NCBI RefSeq assembly: GCF_902167145.1
Contig: NC_050104.1
Location: forward strand, 105,659,849-105,723,848
Direction of reading: 5' to 3'
DNA length: 64,000 nucleotides
Source of the DNA: Zea mays
Lineage: Eukaryota; Streptophyta; Magnoliopsida; Poales; Poaceae
The notes below the pieces were generated by a model. That model worked only from the letters and a program-made list of their open reading frames with translations, had not been told where the DNA came from and made no database searches. Below are positions 32,080 through 42,130 of this stretch, piece by piece; positions within the stretch are counted from its first letter, which is position 1, and each line of letters starts with the position of its first letter. The position numbers were made by a program, and so were the translations under genes.

Positions 32080-32104
32080 AGATTCTTTTTAAGAGGGGTA
32101 GATT
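32080..32104 (+). promoter_or_regulatory. Element E polypurine tract
   Basis: AAGAGGGGTAGAT immediately before TGTAATAC at 32105, preceded by CGAGGACGAGATTC as in Tekay/Del-type elements. It marks the start of the right LTR. Confidence 0.8.
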
Positions 32105-33264
32105 TGTAATACTATAAAAATCACCAAATAAAAATAATACATTTAGTTTATTAATGATGTTTATGGTAATGAATTTTCTTTTAAGAGTGTGTCATTTATT
32201 TGCTTTTGGAATAATTTTTGATTTCACATGATTGGTTTTTGAATATTTAGTAGCATTTCTTCTTAAATGAAAATCCTAGTAAATAATAATATAATAATTA
32301 TTGGTCCAAAAATAAAAATATTTAGGAAACCATTTATTTTGATATGGTTAATCATTTTGTATATAAGTATTTACAAAAATCTCACTTTTATTATTTTATT
32401 GTGACACACGTTTGATTTAAATAGAATTTATTCGAAAATTATGTATTTTATTTATAAACTATTATTTTTGGATTTATTATAATTCTTAGAGAGTATATAT
32501 ATATATTTGTTACACTAAAAAGGAAATTCGAAAAAGAAAAAAAAACAAAAAAAAAAAACAAAACAACACCTAAACCTAACGGCCCATTTGGCCCATGAAG
32601 CCAACTAGGAGCCCCCGCTCCTACCCTAACCCTAGCCGCGCCTCCCACTACCCTGCTCCTTGTCTCCCAGCCGTCATTCCTCCTTCTCTCTCTCCTCCTC
32701 TTCTCTCTCTCCCACGCCCTTCACTCTCCCTCCTCTACTGCGCAACGCACCAGGCCGTCGAGCAGCCCGCGACCGCGCCCAGCACGCGGCCCAACCCCGC
32801 TCCAGCCGCCGACCGCGCGCCACCCCGCGCCAGGAGCAACCGCCAGGGCCGAGTCGCGATGCTCCTGCTTCCCCGTGTCCCCGACTGCACGCGCCATGGA
32901 CCGAAGCCGAGTGCCCCTGCCCCGACCTCGTGCCCGCGCCGAGCCGCGCCCAGTGCGTGACGCAGCTGTAGACCGACGCCAGCGACCCCGAGCGCCCGCG
33001 CCAGGAACGACCGGCACTTCCGACCCGTGCCGCGCCTAGCCCCTGCACCCGACCGAGGACCGCGCTAGGAACACGCCGTGCCCAAGGACCGAAGCCCGAC
33101 CTCGCACCGTCCGTTTCCTCACCGAGTTAATGGAGTTAATTACGTCCGCTTTCCTCCCCCATTACCTCTCCCCATTGATGGATGCCATCAATGGCAGCCT
33201 TAAGCCATGGCCGGCCACCTCCCCGAGCGTCTCTTACTCTCCCCTCCCTCTCTCTATAAAACCC
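32105..33264 (+). repeat. Element E right LTR, segment 1
   Basis: Matches the left LTR from its start to the TATA box, with canonical TG at 32105. It is broken by SIRE-B at 33265; the last five bases, AACCC, are the left TSD copy. Confidence 0.92.
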
Positions 33265-34322
33265 TGAAAGTCCCCTAGAGGGGGGGGGTGAATAGGGCGA
33301 ATCTAAAATTTACAAACTTAATCACAACTACAAGCCGGGTTAGCGTTAGAAATATAAAAACGAGTCCGAGAGAGGGCGCAAAACAAATCGTAAGCGAATG
33401 GGAAGTGTGACACAAGGATTTGTTTTACCGAGGTTCGGTTCTCGCAAACCTACTCCCCGTTGAGGTGGTCACAAAGACCGGGTCTGTTTCAACCCTTTCC
33501 CTCTCTCAAACGGTCCCTCGGACCGAGTGAGCTTCTCTTCTCAAATCAATTGGGAATCAAACTTCCCGCAAGGACCACCACACAATTGGTGTCTCTTGCC
33601 TTGCTTACAAATGAGATGATCGCAAGAAAGAATGAAAGAAGTAAGCAATCCAAGCGCAAGAGCTCAAAAGAACACAACAAATCTCTCTCACTTATCACTA
33701 AAGCTTTGTGTGGAATTGGGAGAGGATTTGATCACTTGGGTGTGTCTAGAATTGAATGCTAGAGCTCTTGTAAGTAGTTGGAAGGTGGAAAACTTGGATG
33801 ACTTGAATGTGGGGTGGTTGGGGGTATTTATAACCCCAACCACCAAACTAGCCGTTTGGTGGAGGCTGCAGTCGCATGGCGCACCGGACAGTCCGGTGCG
33901 CCAGCCACGTCACCTGGTTGTTGGGTTCCAACCGTTGGAGCTCTGACATGTGGGCCCGCCTTGCTGTCCGGTGTGCCACCCGTGCGTGCTCTGACATCTG
34001 CGCGCGCAGGAGCGCATTTAATGCGATGCAATCGACCGTTGCGCGCGAAGTAGCCGTTGCTCCGCTGGCTCACCGGACAGTCCGGTGTGCACCGGACATG
34101 TCTGGTGAATTATAGCGGAGCGAATTCCCGAAGCTGGCACACTTCGGTTATCCCTTGCTCTCTTTGTTGAACCCATTTCTTGGTCTTTTTATTGGATTAG
34201 TGTGAACCTTTGGCACCTGTATAACTTATAGATAGAGCAAACTAGTTAGTCCAATTATTTGTGTTGGGCAATTCAACCACCAAAATCAATTAGGAAATAG
34301 GTGTAAGCCTAATTCCCTTTCA
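33265..34322 (-). repeat. SIRE-B 3' LTR (1058 bp, internally deleted)
   Basis: Same ends as the 5' LTR but about 200 bp shorter. One deletion (junction near 34135) joins AAGCTGGC to ACACTTCGG and removes several palindromes. A smaller one near 33965 removes 34 bp between direct copies of GCTGTCCGGTG. TATA-like TATAAATACC at 33823-33832. Confidence 0.92.
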
Positions 34323-35115
34323 ATCTCCCCCTTTTTGGTGATTGATGCCAACACAAACCAAAGCAAGTATATAAGTGTGTAATTGAACTAGTTTGCATAA
34401 TGTAAGTGCAAAGGTTACTTGAAATTGAGCCAATATAAATACTTATAAGATACGCATGGATTGTTTCTTTATTTTTAACATTTTGGACCACGCTTGCACC
34501 ACATGTTTTGTTTTTGCAAACTCTTTTGTAAATCCTTTTCAAAGTCCTTTTGCAAATAGTCAAAGGTAGATGAATAAGATTTTGCGAAGCATTTTCAAGA
34601 TTTGAAATTTTCTCCCCCTGTTTCAAATGCTCTTCCTTTGACTAAACAAAACTCCCCCTCAATGAAATCTCCTCTTAGTGTTCAAGAGGGTTTTAAGATA
34701 TTGATTTTGAAAATACTACTCTCTCCCCCTTTTGAATACAATGAGATACCAATTTGAAAATCATACCATTTGAAAAACTCTTTTTAAAATAAGTGGTGGT
34801 CCTTTTGCTTTGGGCTCATGCTCTCTCCCCCTTTGGCAAAAATCGCCAAAAACAGAATTATTAGAGCCCTTTCCTAACTACTTTCTCCCCTTGGGCAAAT
34901 AAGACATGAGTGAAGATTATACCAAAGATGGAGAGTTGCTCGGAGCGACGACGAAGGATGAGTTACGGAGTGGAAGCCTTTGTCTTCGCCGAAGACTCCA
35001 ATTCCCTTTCAATACACCTATGACTTGTTTTTGAAATGTACTTGAAAACACATTAGTCATAGTATATGGAAGAGACATGATCAAAGGTATATTAATGAGC
35101 TATGAGTGTAAGATA
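34323..35115 (-). other. SIRE-B 3' non-coding region with PPT and PPT-like copies
   Basis: Next to the LTR, ATCTCCCCCTTTTTGG (plus strand) is the PPT. Similar CTCCCCCT tracts recur at about 34612, 34651, 34722, 34828 and 34885. Multiple PPT-like motifs upstream of the 3' LTR are a reported Sirevirus trait. No ORF. Confidence 0.7.
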
Positions 35116-38100
35116 TTAAAAGAAATTCCTAGAATCAAGAATATTTAGCTCATGCCTAAGTTTGTTAAAAGTTTGTTCATCAAGTGGCTTGGTAAATATA
35201 TCGGTCAATTGTTCCTTAGTGTTAATATATGCAATCTCGATATCTCCCTTTTGTTGGTGATCCCTTAAGAAGTGATACTGAATGGCTATGTGTTTAGTGC
35301 GGCTATGTTCAACGGGATTATCCGCCATGCGGATTGCACTCTCATTATCACATAGAAGAAGAACTTTGGTTAATTTGTAACCATAGTCCCTAAGGGTTTG
35401 CCTCATCCAAAGTAGTTGCGCGCAACAATGACCTGCGGCAATATACTCGGCTTCGGCGGTAGAAAGAGCTACAGAATTTTGCTTCTTTGAAGCCCAAGAC
35501 ACCAAGGATCTTCCCAAGAACTGGCAAGTCCCCGATGTGCTCTTTCTATTAATCTTACACCCCGCCCAATCGGCATCGGAATAACCAATTAAATCAAAAG
35601 TGGATCCCCTAGGATACCAAAGCCCAAACTTAGGAGTATAAACTAAATATCTCAAGATTCGTTTTACGGTCGTAAGGTGAGCTTCCTTAGAGTCGGCTTG
35701 GAATCTTGCGCACATGCATACGGAAAGCATAATATCCGGTCGAGATGCACATAAGTAGAGTAAAGAACCTATCATCGACTGGTATACCTTTTGATCGACG
35801 GATTTACCTTCCGTGTCGAGGTCAAGATGCCCATTGGTTCCCATGGGTGTCTTGATGGGCTTGGCATCCTTCATCCCAAACTTGCTTAGAATATCTTGAG
35901 TATACTTTGTTTGGCTAATGAAGATGCCTTCTTGGAGTTGCTTTACTTGAAATCCCAAGAAGTACTTCAACTCCCCCATCATAGACATCTCGAATTTCTG
36001 TGTCATGATCCTACTAAATTCTTCACATGTAGATTCGTTAGTAGACCCAAATATAATATCATCGACATAAATTTGGCATACAAACAAATCATTGTCAAGA
36101 GTTTTAGTAAATAAAGTAGGATCGCCTTTCCGACTTTGAAGCCATTAGTGATAAGGAAATCTCTAAGGCATTCATACCATGCTCTTGGGGCTTGCTTGAG
36201 CCCATAAAGCGCCTTAGAGAGTTTATACACAGGTTAGGGTACTCACTATCTTCAAAGTCGGGAGGTTGCTCAACATAGACCTCTTCCTTGATCGGTCCAT
36301 TGAGGAAGGCACTCTTCACGTCCATTTGATAAAGCTTGAAGCCATGGTAAGTAGCATAGGCCAATAATATACGAATTGATTCAAGCCTAGCTACGGGTGC
36401 ATAGGTTTCACCGAAATCCAAACCTTCGACTTGGGAGTATCCCTTGGCCACAAGTCGAGCTTTGTTCCTTGTCACCACACCATGCTCATCTTGCTTGTTG
36501 CGAAAAACCCACTTGGTACCTACAACATTTTGATTAGGACGTGGAACCAAATGCCATACCTTGTTTCTAGTGAAGTTGTTGAGCTCCTCTTGCATCGCCA
36601 CCACCCAATCTGAATCTTGTAGTGCTTCCTCTACCCTGTGTGGCTCAATAGAGGAAACAAAAGAGTAATGCTCACAAAAATGTGCAACATGAGATCTAGT
36701 GGTTACCCCCTTATGGATGTCGCCGAGAATGGTGTCGACGGGGTGATCTCGTTGGATTGCTTGGTGGACTCTTGGGTGTGGCGGCCTTGGTCCTTCATCC
36801 TCCTTGTCTTGATCATTTTTATCTCCCCCTTGATCATTGCCGTCATCTTGAGGTGGCTCATTTTCTTGATCTTTTCCTTCATCAACTTGAGCCTCATCCT
36901 CATTTTGAGTTGGTGGAGATGCTTGCGTGGAGGAGGATGGTTGATCTTGTGCATTTGGAGGCTCTTCGGATTCCTTAGGACACACATCCCTAATGGACAT
37001 GTTCCTTAGCGCGATGCACGGAGCCTCTTCATTACCTATCTCATCAAGATCAACTTGCTCTACTTGAGAGCCGTTAGTCTCATCAAACACAACGTCACAA
37101 GAAACTTCAACTTGTCCAGAGGACTTGTTAAAGACTCTATATGCCCTTGTGTTTGAATCATATCCTAGTAAAAAGCCTTCTACAGTCTTAGGAGCAAATT
37201 TAGATTTTCTACCTCTTTTAACAAGAATAAAGCATTTGCTACCAAAGACTCTAAAATATGAAATATTGGGCTTTTTACCGGTTAGGAGTTCGTATGATGT
37301 CTTCTTGAGGATTCGGTGTAGATACAACCGGTTGATGGCGTAGCAGGCGGTGTTGACCGCCTCGGCCCAAAACCGATCCGACGTCTTGTACTCATCAAGC
37401 ATGGTTCTTGCCATGTCCAATAGAGTTCTATTCTTCCTCTCCACTACACCATTTTGTTGTGGTGTGTAGGGAGAAGAGAACTCATGCTTGATTCCCTCCT
37501 CCTCAAGGAAGCCTTCAATTTGTGAGTTCTTGAACTCCGTCCCATTGTCGCTTCTAATTTTCTTGATCGTTAAGCCGAACTCATTTTGAGCCCGTCTTAA
37601 GAATCCCTTTAAGGTCTCTTGGGTATGAGATTTTTCCTGCAAAAAGAATACCCAAGTGAAGCGAGAATAATCATCCACAATAACTAGATAGTACTTACTC
37701 CCGCCGATGCTTATGTAAGCTATCGGGCCGAATAGGTCCATGTGTAGGAGCTCCAGTGGCCTGTCAGTCGTCATGATGTTCTTATGTGGATGATGAGCAC
37801 CAACCTGCTTCCCTGCTTGGCATGCGCTATAAATCCTGTCTTTCTCAAAATGAACATTTGTTAATCCTAAAATGTGCTCTCCCTTTAGAAGCTTATGAAG
37901 ATTCTTCATCCCAACATGGGCTAGTCGGCGGTGCCATAGCCAACCCATGTTAGTCTTAGCAATTAAGCAAGTGTCGAGTTCAGCTCTATCAAAATCTACC
38001 AAGTATAGCTGACCCTCTAACACTCCCTTAAATGCTATTGAATCATCACTTCTTCTAAAGACAGTGACACCTACATCAGTAAAAAGACAGTTGTAGCCCA

Positions 38101-38353
38101 TTTGACATAATTGCGAAACGGAAAGCAAATTGTAATCTAAGGAATCTACAAGAAAAACATTGGAAATTGAATGGTCAGGAGATATAGCAATTTTACCTAA
38201 TCCTTTGACCAAACCTTGGTTTCTATCCCCGAATGTGATAGCTCGTTGGGGATCTTGGTTTTTCTCATAGGAGGAGAACATCTTCTTCTCCCCTGTCATG
38301 TGGTTTGTGCACCCGCTGTCGATGATCCAACTTGAGCCCCCGGATGCATAAAC
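35116..38353 (-). pseudogene. pol: SIRE-B pol (PR-INT-RT-RNase H), two frameshifts
   Basis: Copia-type Pol. From the 5' end: DSG protease; zinc pre-integrase region ([19 protein letters not shown]-like with YSACQAGK here); integrase core with D in HMDLFGP, D in RSDNGTEF and E in NGVVERKNR; an acidic Asp/Glu/Pro-rich linker typical of Sireviruses; RT with YVDDIIFG (YVDD 36058-36069); RNase H with YSDADWAG and STAEAEYIA; end at 35116. Single-base losses near 36228 and 36128 (compared with SIRE-C) shift the frame within RT. The frame is +1 to gag, starting right after the acceptor-like TTTTGTAG. Confidence 0.92.
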
Positions 38354-38366
38354 CTACAAAACAAGT
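38354..38366 (-). promoter_or_regulatory. splice-acceptor-like tract at the gag/pol junction (SIRE-B)
   Basis: Between gag TAA and the first pol codon the minus strand reads ACTTGTTTTGTAG, as in SIRE-A apart from one base. Spacing and relative frame are identical in the two copies. Confidence 0.4.
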
Positions 38367-40827
38367 TTAGTTCTTGACTTTAGGTACCCAAATGGTTTTG
38401 GGTCCTTTGGCATTAGACACAAGAACTTTGGGTACCCAAACACAAGTTTTTGACCCCTTGTGCTTGCCCCCAACATACTTGGCAACTATCTTGTCGGATT
38501 TGTTAGTTAACACATAAGATGCATCAAAGGTTTTAAATGAGATGCTATGTTCATTTAATGCACTAGGAGTTTTCTTCTTAGGCAACTTAGCACGGGTTGG
38601 TTGCCTAGAACTAGATGTCTCACCCTTATACATAAAAGCATGGTTAGGGCCAGAGTGAGACTTCCTAGAATGAATTCTCCTAATTTTGCTCTCGGGATAA
38701 CCGGCAGGGTACAAAATGTAACCCTCGTTATCCTGAGGCATGGGAGCTTTGCCCTTAATAAAGTTGGACAATTTCTTAGGAGGGGCATTAAGTTTGACAT
38801 TGCCTTCCTGTTGGAAACCAATGCCATCCTTAATGCCAGGGTGTCTCCCATTATAAAGAATACTACGAGCAAACTTAAAATTTTCATTTTCTAGTTCATG
38901 CTCGACAATTTTAGCATCTAATTTAGCAATATGATCATTTTGTTGTTTAATTAAAGCCATGTGATCATGAATAGCATTAACATCAACATCTCTACATCTA
39001 GTGCAAATAGTGACATGCTCAGTGGTAGATGTAGAGGGTTTGCAAGAATTAAGTTCAACAATCTTAGCATGCAATATATCATTTTTATCTCTAAGATCGG
39101 AAATTGTAACATTGCAAACATTTAGTTCTTTAGCCTTAGCAAGCAATTTTCATTCTCAATCCTAAGGCTAGCAAGAGAAATGTTTAATTCTTCAACCTTA
39201 GCAAGCAAATCATCATTATCATTTCTAAGATTGGGAATTGAAACATCACAAACTTTTGAATCAACCTTAGCTAACAAATTAGCATTCTCATTTCTAAGGT
39301 TATCAATAGTCTCATGGCAAGTGCTTAGCTCACTAGATAGTTTTTCACATTTTTCTACTTCTAGAGCATAAGCATTTTTCACCTTAACATGCTTTTTGTT
39401 TTCCTTGATAAGGAAGTCCTCTTGGGTGTCCAAGAGTTCATCCTTTTCATGGACGGCACTAATTAATTCATTTAATTTATTTTTGTTGCATGTTTAGGTT
39501 GGCAAAAAGAGTACGCAAATTATCTTCCTCATCACTAGCATTATCATCGCTAGAGGACTCATATCTAGTGGAGGATTTGGATTTAACCTTCTTCTCCTTT
39601 CTTCTCCCCTTCTTGTCGTCGCCCCTGTCATTATCACTAGATAATGGACATTTTGCAATAAAATGACCGGGCTTACCACACTTGTAGCAAACTTTCTTGG
39701 AGCGGGGCTTGTAATCTTTCCCCCTCCTTTGCTTGAGGATTTGGTGGAAGCTCTTGATGACGAGCGCCATCTCCTCATTGTCGAGTTTTGAGGCATCGAT
39801 TGGTTGTCTACTTGATGTAGACTCCTCCTTCTTCTCCTCCGTCGCCTTGAATGCCACCGATTGTGCTTCGGACGTGGAGGGGCCATCAAGCTCGTTGATC
39901 TTCTTTGAGCCTTTGATCATCAATTCAAAGCTCACAAAATTCCCGATTACTTCCTCGGGAGTCATTAGTGTATATGTAGGATTGCCACAAATTAATTGAA
40001 CTTGAGTAGGGTTAAGGAAAACAAGTGATCTTAGAATAACCTTAACCATTTTGTGGTCATCCCATTTTTTGCTCCCGAGGTTGCGCACTTGGTTCACCAA
40101 GGTTTTGAGCCGGTTGTACATGTCTTGTGGCTCCTCCCCTTGGCGAAGTCGGAAGCGACCGAGCTCCCCCTTGATCGTTTCCCGCTTGGTGATTTTGGTC
40201 ACCTCGTCTCCTTCGTGCGCGGTCTTTAGCGTGTCCCAAATCTCCTTAGCACCTTTCAATCCTTGCACCTTATTATACTCCTCTCGACTTAGAGAGGCGA
40301 GGAGTATAGTTGAGGCTTGGGAGTTGAAGTGTTGGATTTGGGCCACTTCGTCCTCATCATAATCTTCATCCCCTACGGATGGTACCTGTACACCAAACTC
40401 AACAACGTCCCATATACTTTTGTGGAGTGAGGTTAGATGAAATCGCATCAAATCACTCCACCTAGCATAATCTTTACCATCAAAAGTTGGTGGTTTGCCT
40501 AACGGCTACGGAAAGTAAAGGTGTATGTTTAGGAATGCGAGGATAGCGTAAGGGGATCTTACTAAACTTCTTGCGCTCATGGCGCTTAGAAGTAATGGAT
40601 GGCGCGTCGGAGCCGGAGGTGGAAGGTGATGAAGTATCGGTCTCGTAGTAGACCACCTTCCTCATCTTCTTTTTCTTGTCGGCACTCCGATGCGTCTTGT
40701 GGGAAGAGGATTTCTTCTCCTTCCCCTTCCCCTTGTTGCGGGACTCTTCCGATGAAGCTTTCCCGTGGCTTGTAGTGGGCTTATCGCCGGTCTCCATCTC
40801 CTTCTTGGCGTGATCTCCCGACATCAT
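38367..40827 (-). pseudogene. gag: SIRE-B gag with three frameshifts and an in-frame deletion
   Basis: Same layout as SIRE-A Gag: basic N-terminus, UBN2-like region, knuckle CYKCGKPGHFIAKC, coiled coil, tail WVPKVKN. It starts ATG ATG at 40827. Breaks relative to SIRE-A: a 1-base insertion near 40503 (after LLSV), a 2-base loss near 39480 (after NMQQK) and a 1-base loss near 39148. About 180 bases are also missing near 39590: RRKEKK joins directly to VKS, so the acidic EWDSDESSSDSSSDED stretch present in SIRE-A is lost. Confidence 0.92.
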
Positions 40828-40857
40828 TTCGAGCGGTTAGGCTCTAATGAAGCACCG

Positions 40858-40871
40858 GGCTTTGATACCAA
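40858..40871 (-). promoter_or_regulatory. SIRE-B primer-binding site (initiator Met tRNA)
   Basis: TTGGTATCAAAGCC on the minus strand, one base from the LTR end at 40873; identical to SIRE-A. Confidence 0.9.
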
Positions 40872-40872
40872 T

Positions 40873-42130
40873 TGAAAGTCCCCTAGAGGGGGTGAATAGG
40901 GCGAATCTGAAATTTACAAACTTAATCACAACTACAAGCCGGGTTAGCGTTAGAAATATAAAACGAGTCCGAGAGAGGGCGCAAAACAAATCGTAAGCGA
41001 ATGGGAAGTGTGACACAAGGATTTGTTTTACCGAGGTTCGGTTCTTGCAAACCTACTCCCCGTTGAGGTGGTCACAGTCTCTTTCAACCATTCCCTCTCT
41101 CAAACGGTCCCTCGGACCGAGTGAGCTTCTCTTCTCAAATCAATTGGGAATCAAACTTCCCGCAAGGACCACCACACAATTGGTGTCTCTTGCCTTGCTT
41201 ACAAATGAGATGATCGCAAGAAAGAATGAAAGAAGTAAGCAATTCAAGCGCAAGAGCTCAAAAGAACACAACAAATCTCTCTCACTTATCACTAAAGCTT
41301 TGTGTGGAATTGGGAGAGGATTTGATCACTTGGGTGTGTCTAGAATTGAATGCTAGAGCTCTTGTAAGTAGTTGGAAGGTGGAAAACTTGGATGACTTGA
41401 ATGTGGGGTGGTTGGGGGTATTTATAACCCCAACCACCAAACTAGCCGTTTGATGGAGGCTGCAGTCGCATGGCGCACCGGACAGTCCGGTGCGCCAGCC
41501 ACGTCACCTAGCCGTTGGTTCCGACCGTTGGAGCTCTGACATGTGGGCCCGCCTGGCTGTCCGGTGGTACACCGGACAGGCCCTGTAGGCTGTCCGGTGT
41601 GCCACCCGCGCGTGCTCTGACCTCTGCGCGCGCAGGCGCGCATTTAATGCGTTGCAGTCGACCGTTGCGCGCGAAGTAGCCGTTGCTCCGCTGGCTCATC
41701 GGACAGTCCGGTGTGCACCAGACATGTCTGGTGAATTATAGCGGAGCGAATTCCCAAAGCTGGCGAGTTCAGAGCCGCTCTTCCTTGGGGCACCAGACAC
41801 TGTCCGGTGGTGCACCGGACAGTCCGGTGAATTATAGCGAAGCGCCTCTGAGAATTCCCGAAGGTGAAGAGTTCAGCTTGGAGTCCCCTGGTGCACCGGA
41901 CACTGTCCGGTGGTGCATCGGACAGTCCGGTGCGCCAGACCAGGGCACACTTCGGTTATCCCTTGCTCTCTTTGTTGAACCCATTTCTTGGTCTTTTATT
42001 GGCTTAGTGTGAACCTTTGGCACCTGTATAACTTATAGACTAGAGCAAACTAGTTAGTCCAATTGTTTGTGTTGGGCAATTCAACCACCAAAATCAATTA
42101 GGAAATAGGTGTAAGCCTAATTCCCTTTCA
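40873..42130 (-). repeat. SIRE-B 5' LTR (1258 bp)
   Basis: TG...CA bounded, with TATA-like TATAAATACC (41417-41426) and palindrome clusters at about 41475-41490, 41559-41602, 41699-41735 and 41790-41940. Outside the indels it differs from the 3' LTR at only a few percent of positions over the part I compared, so the insertion is fairly recent. Confidence 0.93.

Larger units (their letters stand above)
33265..42130 (-). mobile_element. SIRE-B: complete Opie/Ji-type Sirevirus, TSD AACCC
   Basis: 8866-bp element on the minus strand with both LTRs (33265-34322 and 40873-42130), PBS (40858-40871), gag, pol and PPT. The flanking 5-mers AACCC at 33260-33264 and 42131-42135 are identical. Removing the element and one TSD restores the left-LTR sequence CTATAAAACCCCAGCC, which proves the insertion. 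Gag carries several frameshifts and a deletion, and pol two frameshifts, so the copy is dead. Confidence 0.96.
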
